In this document: positions 51,226 through 61,436 of the stretch, one piece after another
Position numbering within the stretch: the stretch's first letter is position 1
How the letters are laid out: every line of letters begins with the position of its first letter
Assembly: GCA_015067545.1 (NCBI GenBank)
Contig: SVMG01000003.1
Coordinates: 95,764 to 159,763 of the forward strand
Length of the DNA: 64,000 nucleotides
Reading direction: 5' to 3'
DNA from: Oscillospiraceae bacterium
GTDB taxonomy: Bacteria > Bacillota > Clostridia > Oscillospirales > Oscillospiraceae
Translations under genes and position numbers: made by a program
The notes under the pieces: generated by a model
Database searches by the model: none
Told to the model about the DNA's origin: nothing
What the model saw: the letters and a program-made list of their open reading frames with translations, nothing else

Positions 51226-52731
51226 ATGCGTGGAATTCCATCCCTGATCACTGATATCCGAAAAAAAGTCTTTACCGAGGTAGCCAGAATGGCCTACAAC
51301 GGCGGCGATTACACCACCGCTGAGGATCTTCCTTACATCATCGTGCCCGGCGACCGTCCCCTGCACCGGGAATCCATCTTCCTGGAGCGTGCCATTGCCG
51401 GCGAACGGGTGCGCCTTGCCATGGGTCTGTCCATCCGCCCGGTGCAGAGCCGACATTTGATGACCGAGGGCATGGACGCTGCTGCCATCGCAGAGCAGTA
51501 TTACGAGCCGCCGCTGGTCAACATCATCCCCTACGCCTGCCACGCCTGTCCCTCGAACCAGTACCGTGTGACGGAAAGCTGTCAGAACTGCCTGGCCGCC
51601 TCCTGTCAAAAGGTCTGCCCCAAGGATGCCATTTCCTTCGTCAACGGCAAAAGCCATATCGACCCGGATAAGTGCATCAAGTGCGGCAAATGCGCCAAGG
51701 CCTGTCCCTATCACGCTATTATCCACCTGGAGCGCCCCTGCGTAGCCGCCTGCGGCATGGATGCCATCGGTGTGGGCGAGGATGGCCGTGCGGTCATCAA
51801 TCAGGATAAATGCGTTTCCTGCGGCCAGTGTCTGGTGTCCTGCCCCTTCGGTGCCATTGTGGACAAGGGTCAGATCTTCCAGGTGGTGCAGTCCATTTTG
51901 AAGGGCGACAAGGTCATCGCCATCGTTGCCCCGGCCTTTATCGGCCAGTTCGGCAAGCATTCCACCCCCGGCAAATTCATTGCCGCCATGAAAAAGCTTG
52001 GCTTCAAGCGCATCGTAGAAGTGGCGGTGGGCGCGGATATGTGTACCATCGAGGAAGCCAAGGACTTTATGGAAAAAGTGCCCCATGAGCAAAAGTATAT
52101 GGCGACATCCTGCTGTCCTGCCTGGCACTCCATGATCTACAAGCTCTTCCCCGGCGAGTCGAAAAACATCTCCATGACCTTGACCCCCATGGTCTTCACC
52201 GCCCGTTTGATGAAGAAGGAATACCCCGGGTGTAAGGTGGTCTTTGTTGGCCCCTGCGCAGCGAAGAAATTGGAGGCCATCCGGGCGGATATCCGATCGG
52301 ATGTGGACTTTGTCCTCACCTTTGAGGAGCTTCAGGGCATGTTTGAGGCGAAAGAAATCGATTTTGAGACCATTGAGCCCATGTATGACCTGAACGAAGG
52401 CACAGCCGCAGGCCGTGGCTTCGCCGTTGCCGGCGGCGTGGCCGGTGCGGTGGAAAAGCTCATCCGGGAAACCCATCCGGATGCCCAGGTCAAAACTGCC
52501 CGGGCAGAGGGTCTGCGGGATTGCCGCAAACTGATGCTCATGGCCAAGGCCGGTAAATACGACGGCTACCTCCTGGAGGGAATGGCCTGTCCCGGCGGCT
52601 GTGTGGCCGGTGCGGGAACGCTTCTTCCCGTTGATCTGGCCGCCAACGTAGTAGGCCGCTACCAAAATGAAGCGGACGCAGAAAGCCCCCTGGAAAGCGC
52701 CTACCGCGACCGCGGACACACATTGGATTGA
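51226..52731 (+). CDS. [FeFe] hydrogenase, monomeric group-B-like
   Basis: 501 residues. The N-terminal Cys-rich part has CHACPSNQYRVTESCQNC and two [4Fe-4S] ferredoxin motifs (CIKCGKCAKACPYHAI, CVSCGQCLVSCPFGAI). H-cluster signatures are TSCCPAWHSM (L1), VGPCAAKK (L2) and EGMACPGGCVAGAG (L3). The N-terminal arrangement and L2 variant fit the monomeric group B enzymes of gut Clostridia. It should couple ferredoxin to hydrogen; direction is unknown. Maturation genes are not in the window. Confidence 0.93.
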   Translation: MRGIPSLITDIRKKVFTEVARMAYNGGDYTTAEDLPYIIVPGDRPLHRESIFLERAIAGERVRLAMGLSIRPVQSRHLMTEGMDAAAIAEQYYEPPLVNIIPYACHACPSNQYRVTESCQNCLAASCQKVCPKDAISFVNGKSHIDPDKCIKCGKCAKACPYHAIIHLERPCVAACGMDAIGVGEDGRAVINQDKCVSCGQCLVSCPFGAIVDKGQIFQVVQSILKGDKVIAIVAPAFIGQFGKHSTPGKFIAAMKKLGFKRIVEVAVGADMCTIEEAKDFMEKVPHEQKYMATSCCPAWHSMIYKLFPGESKNISMTLTPMVFTARLMKKEYPGCKVVFVGPCAAKKLEAIRADIRSDVDFVLTFEELQGMFEAKEIDFETIEPMYDLNEGTAAGRGFAVAGGVAGAVEKLIRETHPDAQVKTARAEGLRDCRKLMLMAKAGKYDGYLLEGMACPGGCVAGAGTLLPVDLAANVVGRYQNEADAESPLESAYRDRGHTLD

Positions 52732-52736
52732 CGAAA

Positions 52737-52771
52737 AGAGCCTGTTGCAAAATGCAACAGGCTCTCTTTTT
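52737..52771. terminator. Bidirectional terminator between hydrogenase and ABC ATPase genes
   Basis: AGAGCCTGTTGCA / TGCAACAGGCTCT perfect 13-bp stem with an AAA loop; T6 on the plus side and A/T-rich on the minus side. Confidence 0.88.
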
Positions 52772-53550
52772 TACAGTACTTTGGACAGGAAATCCTGCAG
52801 TCGCGGATGCTTGGGACTACCGAAGATCTCCCCTGGTGTGCCCTCTTCCAGCAGCTTGCCCTCATCCATAAACAGGACACGGTTGCCCACTTCCCGGGCA
52901 AAGCCCATCTCATGGGTGACCACCACCATGGTCATACCGGACTGCGCCAGCTCCTTCATAACACTCAGAACCTCTCCCACCATTTCCGGGTCAAGGGCGG
53001 AAGTAGGCTCGTCGAAGAGCATTACCTGGGGCTCCATCATCAGCGCGCGAACTATGGCCACACGCTGCTTTTGACCGCCGGACAGCTGGATGGGATAAGC
53101 ATCCGCCCGATCCTCCAGGCCAACCCGCTGCAAAAGGCTCAGCGCCTTTTCCTTGGCTTCCGTCTTGCTCATGTGCTTGACCTTGACAGGGGCAAGGATC
53201 ATATTGTCCAGGATGGTCATGTGCGGAAACAGGTTGAAATGCTGGAACACCATGCCCATCTTCTGACGATGCTTGTCAATGTCCAGCTTGACCATTTTGC
53301 CTTTTTCATTGGGGATCTTTTTGCTGGTGATGTCCACTCCGTCAAAAACGATACTGCCATCAGTGGGCTCTTCCGTCAGATTAAGGCTACGAAGGAGCGT
53401 GGACTTACCGGAGCCGGAAGGGCCGATAACCACCATCACATCGCCCTTGTTGATATCCACAGAAACATCATCCAGGGCCTTGATGGTGCCATTGTTAAAG
53501 TATTTTTTCAAATTCCGAACGGAAATCAAACAATCAGCGCACATTTCCAC
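52771..53550 (-). CDS. Polar amino-acid ABC transporter ATPase
   Basis: 259 residues. Walker [16 protein letters not shown], signature [15 protein letters not shown], Walker [15 protein letters not shown] and switch [12 protein letters not shown] are complete. It is GlnQ/ArtP-like and cytosolic. It overlaps the permease gene by 17 nt. Confidence 0.96.
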   Translation of the reverse strand: MEMCADCLISVRNLKKYFNNGTIKALDDVSVDINKGDVMVVIGPSGSGKSTLLRSLNLTEEPTDGSIVFDGVDITSKKIPNEKGKMVKLDIDKHRQKMGMVFQHFNLFPHMTILDNMILAPVKVKHMSKTEAKEKALSLLQRVGLEDRADAYPIQLSGGQKQRVAIVRALMMEPQVMLFDEPTSALDPEMVGEVLSVMKELAQSGMTMVVVTHEMGFAREVGNRVLFMDEGKLLEEGTPGEIFGSPKHPRLQDFLSKVL

Positions 53551-54319
53551 GGCTCATCCTCCTTTCGAAATAGGCAATCAGCTTGGATGTGGGGAAGCAC
53601 AGGCAGAAGTACACTGCTGTGGCGATCAGCAAGGGCTCCATAATGATGCTCGCCGCACCCCGGACATCGTTCACCGCAGACATCAGATCCGGCACGCCGA
53701 TGGTGTAGGCAATGGCGGATTCCTTAATGATGACCACGAATTCGTTGGCAATGGCCGGCAGGATATTCCGCAGGGCCTGGGGCAGGATGATGTGGAACAT
53801 GGTCTTGCCCTTGGAAAGGCCCAGGCTGCGGGCTGCTTCTGTCTGGCCGCCATCGATGGACTGGATACCGGAGCGGATGATCTCACACAGGTAAGCAGCG
53901 GAGTTCATGCTCAATGCCACAACACCCGGGAAAAACCGCTGAAATTTCAAAAAGCCCAGCAAGGTCACATTCGGCAGCTTGATCAAGCGGAATACACCGT
54001 AATAAATGATCATGATCTGCACCAGCACAGGTGTGGAGCGGATGACTTCCACATAGCAGGTGGCCAAAAAGGAAATGGGATTAAATTTGCTCAGCGTAAG
54101 CAGAAAGCCCTTGCCACGCAGACGCCCGTTTCTGTCGATGCTCAGAAAGCGAAAAGGGCGAATATCACTCATGCGGGCAATGGCCAGCAAAATACCCAAA
54201 ATGAAACCGAAAATAACGGTAAAAAACGCAAGCAGGACCGTAACGATCAGGCCATGCTTAAAATGTTCAATATATTGAAAGGATTTTTCAAAACCCGATG
54301 CAGTAATGAGATTGCCCAT
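53534..54319 (-). CDS. Polar amino-acid ABC transporter permease
   Basis: About 261 residues from ATG 54319 ([20 protein letters not shown]), with AGGAG 7 nt upstream; ATG 54370 is 51 nt earlier without such a site. HisM/GlnP-type: [20 protein letters not shown] helix and [23 protein letters not shown]-loop. A single permease gene implies a homodimer. Confidence 0.93.
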   Translation of the reverse strand: MGNLITASGFEKSFQYIEHFKHGLIVTVLLAFFTVIFGFILGILLAIARMSDIRPFRFLSIDRNGRLRGKGFLLTLSKFNPISFLATCYVEVIRSTPVLVQIMIIYYGVFRLIKLPNVTLLGFLKFQRFFPGVVALSMNSAAYLCEIIRSGIQSIDGGQTEAARSLGLSKGKTMFHIILPQALRNILPAIANEFVVIIKESAIAYTIGVPDLMSAVNDVRGAASIIMEPLLIATAVYFCLCFPTSKLIAYFERRMSRGNVR

Positions 54320-54396
54320 GCATGTTCTCCTATCTTTGATAAAACGCACCGATTCCTCCCCATGGATCATGGGGAGGAACGGCTATCCTTATAAAA

Positions 54397-55275
54397 TTAG
54401 CCTACACCTTCATCGGTGGGGACGTTGCCATCCTGGTCCAGCATGCCTTCGTACTTCTCACCGGCTGCCAGAGCATTGGCCTTCTCCAGGTACTGGTTGA
54501 ATGTACCCTCGTCCACGCACTTGTGCAACGCCTCGTTGACATACTTCAGAAGATCTGCATTGCCCTTTGCAACGCCGATCACATTGCCGTCGGCCTCGTA
54601 AGGCACTTCGCATACAATTTCCAGGTCGGGATAGTTCTTCTGATAGGAAACCGCCACATCCCACTCGATGTATGCGCCGTCCAGGTTTCCGGCGACCAGG
54701 TCAGCGATGATGTCGGTAGCCTTGGTCAAGGTAACAATTTCAGCATTTGCGCTGTACTTGGCAGCCAGCTCCATCTGAATGGTACCGTTCTGTGCACCAA
54801 TGGAATACTCTGCCTTGTTGGTGGATTCCAGATCCGTGAACTGAGCCTTCTTGGACTTGGTGGTAACGAAAGCCTGCTTGCCGCCGTAGTAGATGTCAGA
54901 GAAATCCATCTTTTCCAAACGGTCGGGATCGGGGGACAGACCGGCCATAGCCAGGTCAGCAACGCCTGCGCTCATCTCACCGATGATGCCATCGAAATCC
55001 ACGGGAACGACCTCCAGGGTCAGGCCCAGGTAGTCAGCGATGTACTTTGCCAGATCCATGTCGAAGCCAGCCAGAGTGGGCTTGCCGTTTTCATCCAGTG
55101 CGTAGAACTCATAGGGAGCGTAGTCGGGAGAGGTAACTACGGTCAGGTAGCCCTCCTTGACGGTGGTCAGGTTGTACTTGTTGGTACCTGCCTTCTCCTC
55201 CTCGTTCACAACACAGCCGGAAAACATGCCGACAGCCATCAGAACTACCAGTATCAAAGCAATGATCTTTTTCAT
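54397..55275 (-). CDS. Polar amino-acid ABC transporter binding lipoprotein
   Basis: 292 residues. Lipoprotein signal MKKIIALILVVLMAVGMFSG-Cys. The PBPb-type body shows SPDYAPYEFYALDENGKPTL and GFDMDLAKYIADYLGLTLEV. It is the first gene of the operon; an ArgR-box-like operator in its promoter suggests arginine or another basic amino acid as substrate (inference). Confidence 0.94.
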   Translation of the reverse strand: MKKIIALILVVLMAVGMFSGCVVNEEEKAGTNKYNLTTVKEGYLTVVTSPDYAPYEFYALDENGKPTLAGFDMDLAKYIADYLGLTLEVVPVDFDGIIGEMSAGVADLAMAGLSPDPDRLEKMDFSDIYYGGKQAFVTTKSKKAQFTDLESTNKAEYSIGAQNGTIQMELAAKYSANAEIVTLTKATDIIADLVAGNLDGAYIEWDVAVSYQKNYPDLEIVCEVPYEADGNVIGVAKGNADLLKYVNEALHKCVDEGTFNQYLEKANALAAGEKYEGMLDQDGNVPTDEGVG

Positions 55276-55310
55276 AATAAATCTCCTCTTTCTTGGGTTG
55301 ATTTTGATGA

Positions 55311-55337
55311 ATGAATAATAACACGAATATTATTCAT
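55311..55337. promoter_or_regulatory. ArgR/ARG-box-like operator overlapping the promoter
   Basis: Perfect 10-bp inverted repeat ATGAATAATA (55311-55320) and TATTATTCAT (55328-55337). The TGAATAAT half-site fits ARG-box consensus. It fills the spacer and -10 of the promoter. Further TGAATA-like half-sites lie upstream around 55388-55397, 55427-55440 and 55466-55498. Confidence 0.65.
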
Positions 55338-55343
55338 CGTCAA
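55315..55343 (-). promoter_or_regulatory. Promoter of amino-acid ABC operon
   Basis: Minus strand TTGACG (55343-55338), a 17-nt spacer and TATTAT (55320-55315), about 40 nt before the binding-protein ATG. Confidence 0.75.
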
Positions 55344-55525
55344 GAGTATTTCACCCCAAATAATCCACAATATTCCGAATCTAAACTGGATGAATTGAAC
55401 AAAAATGGGTATTTTATCTGCATATATGCATGAATATTTCCGATGGCCGGTTTTCTTTTCTCCCGTGGCTTATTCAAATATACTGCATAAATGAATAAAG
55501 AGGCGTGCAAAAGCACGCCCCCTTC

Positions 55526-55996
55526 TCATTCTTCCAGCAGGCACACGGCATGGCAGGAAATGCCCTCCAGATTGCCTGTAAAGCCCAAGCCCTCCTCCGT
55601 GGTGGCTTTTACATTCACCCGATCCGGGGTAACACCCAGGGCATCGGCGATGTTTTGCACCATTTCCGGGATGTACTTTCCTACCTTGGGTCGCTGGGCG
55701 ATCAAGGTCACATCCACATTGCTGACCCGATAATTCCTGTCCGCAATTTTCTTTGCCACCTGGCGCAGCAATTCCAAAGAATCCGCATCCTTATAGGCAG
55801 GATCAGTATCCGGGAAGTGATAGCCAATATCCCGCAGCCCGGCCGCGCCCAACAGGGCATCGGACACTGCATGCAGCAGTACATCCGCGTCGCTGTGTCC
55901 CAAAAGTCCCTTTTCGAAGGGGATCTTTACGCCGCCCAGAATCAGATCCCGCTTTTCCACCAGTTTATGCACATCATAGCCGTGACCGATCCTCAT
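55526..55996 (-). CDS. ispF: 2-C-methyl-D-erythritol 2,4-cyclodiphosphate synthase
   Basis: 156 residues. [13 protein letters not shown] (metal Asp/His) and [20 protein letters not shown] are diagnostic. It forms the cyclic diphosphate in the MEP isoprenoid pathway. It overlaps ispD by 4 nt. Confidence 0.97.
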   Translation of the reverse strand: MRIGHGYDVHKLVEKRDLILGGVKIPFEKGLLGHSDADVLLHAVSDALLGAAGLRDIGYHFPDTDPAYKDADSLELLRQVAKKIADRNYRVSNVDVTLIAQRPKVGKYIPEMVQNIADALGVTPDRVNVKATTEEGLGFTGNLEGISCHAVCLLEE

Positions 55997-56715
55997 TGCA
56001 TTTCCTCCAGCAGTATTTCTGCGATTTTCAAGTCCATGGGCGTGGTGACCTTGATATTGCGCTCGTCACCCTCCACGATTTTGACGGACATGCCCATCAA
56101 CTCCACCGCAGAGCAATCGTCTGTGACCGCTGCGCCGGCGTCCTTCGCCTTTTTCAATGCCCCTTTCAGCAGGTCTGCATCGAAAACCTGAGGTGTCTGC
56201 ACCGCCCGAAGGGTGCTCCTGTCCGGAGTTTCCGCTACCAAACCGCCCTGCACCACCTTGATGGTATCTTTTACGGGAATGGCAGGTGCTGCCGCGCCAT
56301 AGGTATGGGCCGCGCGAACGGTGCGGTCAATAACTGCCCCGGTGATCAGCGGACGGGCCCCATCCTGCACCGCCACCAGCTTCATATTGGAAGACAGTGC
56401 GCCCAAACCGATCTCCACCGATTCCTGGCGGCTGCTGCCGCCAACCATGACAGCCTGTACTTTGTCAAAACCATGGCACAGATCGGAAATGGGAACGATG
56501 AGATCCTGCCGGGTCACGATCACGATCTGCCTGATGGCATCACAGTTCTGGAAGGCACGAACTGTACGAACGATCATAGGCTCACCGCCGATGGGGGCCA
56601 TCACCTTGTCGATGCCACCCATACGGGATGCCGTACCGGCCGCTACGATCACTGCGCCGCAGGCCTTCAGCGGCAATGCCTTGCGCATTGCATTGGTTAA
56701 TTTGCCAAACTCCAT
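55993..56715 (-). CDS. ispD: 2-C-methyl-D-erythritol 4-phosphate cytidylyltransferase
   Basis: 240 residues. The nucleotide site [20 protein letters not shown] and [11 protein letters not shown] are present. It catalyses CTP addition to MEP, two steps before IspF. It is coupled to ispF by 4-nt overlap and follows murD by 2 nt, so wall precursor and lipid-carrier precursor synthesis share a transcript. Confidence 0.97.
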   Translation of the reverse strand: MEFGKLTNAMRKALPLKACGAVIVAAGTASRMGGIDKVMAPIGGEPMIVRTVRAFQNCDAIRQIVIVTRQDLIVPISDLCHGFDKVQAVMVGGSSRQESVEIGLGALSSNMKLVAVQDGARPLITGAVIDRTVRAAHTYGAAAPAIPVKDTIKVVQGGLVAETPDRSTLRAVQTPQVFDADLLKGALKKAKDAGAAVTDDCSAVELMGMSVKIVEGDERNIKVTTPMDLKIAEILLEEMQ

Positions 56716-56717
56716 AA

Positions 56718-58070
56718 TTACAGCTCCATCACGAGTTTTTTGAAGTACTGTCCCCGAACCATAAAGTTCTTAAACTGGTCAAAGGCAGCAGATGCCGGGC
56801 TCATGAGCACCACATCCCCGGGCTGTGCCGCTTTCGCCGCAGCATAAACTGCCGAAGTAAAATCACCGCAGTCCACGATCTCCGGCTTTTCGCCGTCACA
56901 ATTCTCCACCGCTTCCCGGATCAGCGGGCCGGTTGCACCGCCCAAAAACAGCTTTTTCACATGGGCACAGATCTCCGGGCCGAGGACATCGTAGGGAATA
57001 TGCTTGTCGTAACCGCCGGCGATCAGGATCACCTTATCCTCAAAACTGCGTAGACCGGCAATGGTGCGGCTTGGAGAGGACGCAATGGAATCATTATAGA
57101 ACCGAACGCCGTCTTTGATACGCACCAGCTCGATCCGGTGCTCCACGCCGCCAAAGGTCTTGGCAACAGATTGGATGGTTTCGTCAGAAACCAAGCCCTC
57201 AACAGCCGCTATGGCCGCCATGTAATTCTCGATATTATGGACACCGGGGAGCAGAATATCCTTGCTGTCCAGCACAGCGCCGCCATTGCGGCAGATGACG
57301 CTGTCTTTCAAGCATACATTCCCCTGCCCCACCCGGGTAAAGGTCTTGGTAGTGCCATTGCCACGCAAGGGTGCGGTGATGGCATTGTCCGCATTGACCA
57401 CCAGTACTCCCGTCTCATTCTGATGGCGGTAAATGTTCTTCTTGGCCTCCACATATTCGTCCATGTCCTTGTGGACATCCAGGTGATTGGGGGCAAGATT
57501 GGTGATCACCGCCACCCGGGGGCTGTAATTCATGTCCATCAGCTGGAAAGAGCTTAATTCTACAACGGCAACATCCGTTTCTTTCATCTGCCTGGTCAAA
57601 GGCAACAGCGGCGTGCCGATGTTACCGCCCAGCCACACAGTCTTTCCCTCGGCCTTCAGCATTTCGGAAATAAGGGTGGTTGTGGTAGTCTTTCCATCCG
57701 AGCCGGTGACAGCGATGATGTCACAGGGGCAGACCTGGAAAAAGGCCTCCATTTCCGATGTGATGGTGGCACCGGAATTGCGCAGTGCGGTCACCGCCGG
57801 ACTGTCCGGGTGCATGCCGGGAGTGCGAAATGCCACATCCGCAGACATTTCCTCATAGAAATGCTCACCCAAATACAGCTTGCAGCCCTGCTGCTCCAGC
57901 TCCAGCACCTCGGCATCCAGCTTCTCCCGCTCGGTGCGGTCACCGCCGGAGACGATGCATCCAAATTCCAAAAGCAGGCGCACCAGCGGTCGGTTGCTGA
58001 CACCAAGGCCCAGCACAGCAACGCGCTTTCCTCTCAAATTTTCAAAATAAACTTCAAAAGGAATCATCAT
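56718..58070 (-). CDS. murD: UDP-N-acetylmuramoyl-L-alanine:D-glutamate ligase
   Basis: About 450 residues from ATG 58070 (MMIPFEVYFENLRGKRVAVL); GGAG lies 7 nt upstream, while ATG 58076 abuts that site. ATP motif TGSDGKTTTTTLI, Mur-ligase ELSSFQL and the C-terminal domain are complete. It adds D-Glu in peptidoglycan synthesis. It is isolated from the mur/dcw cluster here. Confidence 0.96.
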   Translation of the reverse strand: MMIPFEVYFENLRGKRVAVLGLGVSNRPLVRLLLEFGCIVSGGDRTEREKLDAEVLELEQQGCKLYLGEHFYEEMSADVAFRTPGMHPDSPAVTALRNSGATITSEMEAFFQVCPCDIIAVTGSDGKTTTTTLISEMLKAEGKTVWLGGNIGTPLLPLTRQMKETDVAVVELSSFQLMDMNYSPRVAVITNLAPNHLDVHKDMDEYVEAKKNIYRHQNETGVLVVNADNAITAPLRGNGTTKTFTRVGQGNVCLKDSVICRNGGAVLDSKDILLPGVHNIENYMAAIAAVEGLVSDETIQSVAKTFGGVEHRIELVRIKDGVRFYNDSIASSPSRTIAGLRSFEDKVILIAGGYDKHIPYDVLGPEICAHVKKLFLGGATGPLIREAVENCDGEKPEIVDCGDFTSAVYAAAKAAQPGDVVLMSPASAAFDQFKNFMVRGQYFKKLVMEL

Positions 58071-58100
58071 AGCCATTCTCCATTCCTGTTACTTGTTTAT

Positions 58101-58129
58101 AGTATATCCTGTCCCTAAAGAATTTGCAA
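58101..58129 (-). promoter_or_regulatory. Promoter of murD-ispD-ispF
   Basis: Minus strand TTGCAA (58129-58124), a 17-nt spacer and TATACT (58106-58101), about 30 nt before ATG 58070. It is divergent from the rnpB promoter. Confidence 0.7.
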
Positions 58130-58134
58130 GACAT

Positions 58135-58163
58135 TTGACAATTCTGCCTCTTTGCAGTACAAT
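58135..58163 (+). promoter_or_regulatory. Promoter of rnpB
   Basis: Perfect TTGACA (58135-58140), a 17-nt spacer and TACAAT (58158-58163). Confidence 0.85.
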
Positions 58164-58169
58164 AATCCA

Positions 58170-58529
58170 GCAACCAGGTTGGACAGCCGCGGGCTCATGC
58201 CGAAAGGCAGAGCGTGAGGAAAGTCCGGGCTTCACAGGGCAAGGATAACGGGTAATGCCCGCCGGGGGTGACCCCAGGACAAGTGCAACAGAGATATACC
58301 GCTGATGCGCACTTCGTGCGCATCAGCAAGGGTGAAAAGGTGGGGTAAGAGCCCACCCGGCCCATGGAAACATGGGTTTTACGATGTAAACTCTATCCCG
58401 AAGCAACACCGTGGAGGAACAATGGCTTGCCCGGCCGTTCCGAGGAGGTGGCTGGATCCTGCGAGTAATTGCGGGACTAGATAGATGGCTGTCAAGACAG
58501 AACCCGGCTTATAGACCTGCGTCGCATAC
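58170..58529 (+). ncRNA. rnpB: RNase P RNA, class A-like
   Basis: About 360 nt. The conserved GAGGAAAGTCCGGGCTTC (P4 5' strand), ACAGAGATATACCGC, and the 3' AGATAGATGGCTGTCAAGAC followed by GACAGAACCCGGCTTATAGA are diagnostic. The catalytic RNA matures tRNA 5' ends. The P1 helix pairs CAGGT near 58175 with ACCTG near 58520. A strong promoter and terminator bracket it. Confidence 0.96.
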
Positions 58530-58531
58530 AA

Positions 58532-58561
58532 AAAAGCACCGCTCTTGCGAGCGGTGCTTTT
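58532..58561 (+). terminator. Terminator of rnpB
   Basis: AAAAGCACCGCTC / GAGCGGTGCTTTT 13-bp stem with a TTGC loop, then TGTTT. Confidence 0.88.
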
Positions 58562-58573
58562 GTTTCATTTTCC

Positions 58574-58707
58574 TGTCATTCCGAGGGATCGAAGCGACCG
58601 TGAGAATCCGTTCCCCTGCGGCTCACAAGAGCCGCAGGGCACCAAAGGTGCCACAAAGATGCGGATTGCCACACCAGTGACTACGAGTCACTGGTGTGGC
58701 AATGACA
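58574..58707. repeat. MITE/REP-like element with TGTCATT termini
   Basis: 134 bp bounded by TGTCATT (58574-58580) and AATGACA (58701-58707). Inside are three near-perfect hairpins: CCCTGCGGCTC/GAGCCGCAGGG (58614-58639), GGCACC/GGTGCC (58638-58652) and an 18-bp stem with a 3-nt loop (58665-58703). No ORF. It is related to the repeat at 47390-47424. Confidence 0.75.
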
Positions 58708-58721
58708 TGCAGTTACGACAA

Positions 58722-60086
<1,365 letters not shown>

Positions 60087-60101
60087 TCAAAGAATAAGGA
60101 C

Positions 60102-60130
60102 ATTTTACCACGGCTCATGGACAAATGCAA
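60102..60130 (-). promoter_or_regulatory. Promoter of gdhA
   Basis: Minus strand TTGCAT (60130-60125), a 17-nt spacer and TAAAAT (60107-60102), about 45 nt before the ATG. Confidence 0.65.
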
Positions 60131-60170
60131 TAGAAAACGCAAGAAGACCGAAAAAAACTTGCATAAAAAA

Positions 60171-60193
60171 ATGGGAGGATTTCGTCCTCCCAT
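60171..60193 (-). terminator. Terminator after methyltransferase gene
   Basis: ATGGGAGGA / TCCTCCCAT 9-bp stem, then T7 on the minus strand. Confidence 0.85.
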
Positions 60194-60197
60194 TGGT

Positions 60198-60773
60198 TTA
60201 TTTTTTACCACAGACTGCATACATCCGATGGTCGGATATTTTTTCCGGCACTGTCAGATGCCTTGCAAAGATCCCTGCCAACGCATCCTCATGCATCAGC
60301 CCAACGGATACTTTGCTGGCTGCTCCTTCGTGATGATGGTCGATCTGTGCCCGGCTCATACCATGGGCTACCGTGAGCGTACCGCCGGGTTTCAAAAGGC
60401 CGCTCAGCACTTCGATCAGATGCTCTGGATCCGGAAAGTGGGGAAAGGCATTGTAAACCACGACGCAGTCGAATTTTCTGTCAAATCCCACTTCTTCCAC
60501 ATCACCGCAAATAACCTCGACCTGCGGAAATTTTTCACGGGCGATCTTCGCCATTTCCGGTGATATGTCAATGCCGGTGAGGCTGCCCACCTTTCGGTCA
60601 AGGTAGTCCGGGAACAGCACGCCCGTTCCACAAGCCACATCCAGAACATCCACCCCGGCTTGAATGCCGGCAATATCCAGAATCTTGTGAATAATGTCGT
60701 CGTGGCGAATCATATCCGCATCCCACACAGGTGCAAGGTGGTCAAAAAATGTGATTACATCCTGTTTATTCAT
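60198..60773 (-). CDS. Class I SAM-dependent methyltransferase
   Basis: 191 residues. SAM motif I VLDVACGTGVLFPDYLDRKV and motif II region EVICGDVEEVGFDRKFDCVV are clear. The substrate is unknown. It overlaps the S-component gene by 8 nt, suggesting a joint role with an imported vitamin or cofactor (inference). Confidence 0.88.
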   Translation of the reverse strand: MNKQDVITFFDHLAPVWDADMIRHDDIIHKILDIAGIQAGVDVLDVACGTGVLFPDYLDRKVGSLTGIDISPEMAKIAREKFPQVEVICGDVEEVGFDRKFDCVVVYNAFPHFPDPEHLIEVLSGLLKPGGTLTVAHGMSRAQIDHHHEGAASKVSVGLMHEDALAGIFARHLTVPEKISDHRMYAVCGKK

Positions 60774-61317
60774 GGGTCACTTCCTTGGGATAACGATTGG
60801 GAATCAGCTTGGCTTTTGTCAATGCCAGGACAACCATGGGCATCAGGATCAGCTGGATCACAATGCCGGGGATACCTGTAACCAGAGAGGTAGTCACCCA
60901 GGCGAAGGGAGAAATGCCGGGAGTGAAAATCCAGGCCTTGGCAAAGCCAGCCAGCACCCGGCCTGCTACCATTGCAGAAACCAAGCTGATATAAAGATCA
61001 GCAACAGCGTGCCTTGTATGTACATGGCGCATCAGCATGCCTGTTACAAAGCCGTAGGCACAGCACTCCACCATCATGCTGGGCAGCATGGCCGCAGGGG
61101 GCATACCGGTGACCAGGCTGGAAAGCAGCGGACCGACAATTCCGCAAACGCCGCCATAGGGCCAGCCGCAGATCAGACCGCACAGCAGCACCGGAATGTG
61201 CATGGGCAGAAAGATCGTTCCGGCGTTTGGAACGGAATGGAATGCCATGGGCAGCACCAGACACAGGGCTGCACAAACAGCGGTAAAGACCAATTTTTTC
61301 ACAGGGGTGAGCTTCAT
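60766..61317 (-). CDS. ECF-type transporter S component
   Basis: 183 residues with about six helices. LPMHIPVLLCGLICGWPYGG and GPLLSSLVTGMPPAAMLPSM are typical of the MHIPVLLCG-type S components. It presents a small vitamin-like substrate to a shared EcfAAT module. No riboswitch was recognised in the 61318-61402 leader. The substrate is unresolved. Confidence 0.85.
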   Translation of the reverse strand: MKLTPVKKLVFTAVCAALCLVLPMAFHSVPNAGTIFLPMHIPVLLCGLICGWPYGGVCGIVGPLLSSLVTGMPPAAMLPSMMVECCAYGFVTGMLMRHVHTRHAVADLYISLVSAMVAGRVLAGFAKAWIFTPGISPFAWVTTSLVTGIPGIVIQLILMPMVVLALTKAKLIPNRYPKEVTHE

Positions 61318-61346
61318 AAGAATCCTCCTTGGGTTTGTTTTTCCCC

Positions 61347-61375
61347 ATTATAAAACAGGAAAAATGGGATTTGAA
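61347..61375 (-). promoter_or_regulatory. Promoter of S component / methyltransferase
   Basis: Minus strand TTCAAA (61375-61370), a 17-nt spacer and perfect TATAAT (61352-61347). Confidence 0.6.
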
Positions 61376-61402
61376 GCCCCCCTGGGGGATGAAATTTTAA
61401 AA

Positions 61403-61426
61403 AGGCCGGGAAATATTTCCCGGCCT
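61403..61426 (-). terminator. Terminator of the leucine-rich-repeat gene
   Basis: AGGCCGGGAAAT / ATTTCCCGGCCT perfect 12-bp palindrome followed by TTTTAAAATTT on the minus strand. Confidence 0.85.
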
Positions 61427-61436
61427 CCTGCCTGCG

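Noticed and set aside
51082..52719. 545-codon ORF opposite the hydrogenase
   Set aside because: Antisense of a gene with all H-cluster motifs.
60198..60773. Ubiquinone/menaquinone methyltransferase assignment
   Set aside because: Only the general SAM-binding motif is visible and the context does not support a quinone pathway.
61318..61402. Riboswitch before the ECF S component
   Set aside because: The leader is short, with no recognised TPP, FMN, cobalamin or preQ1 core.
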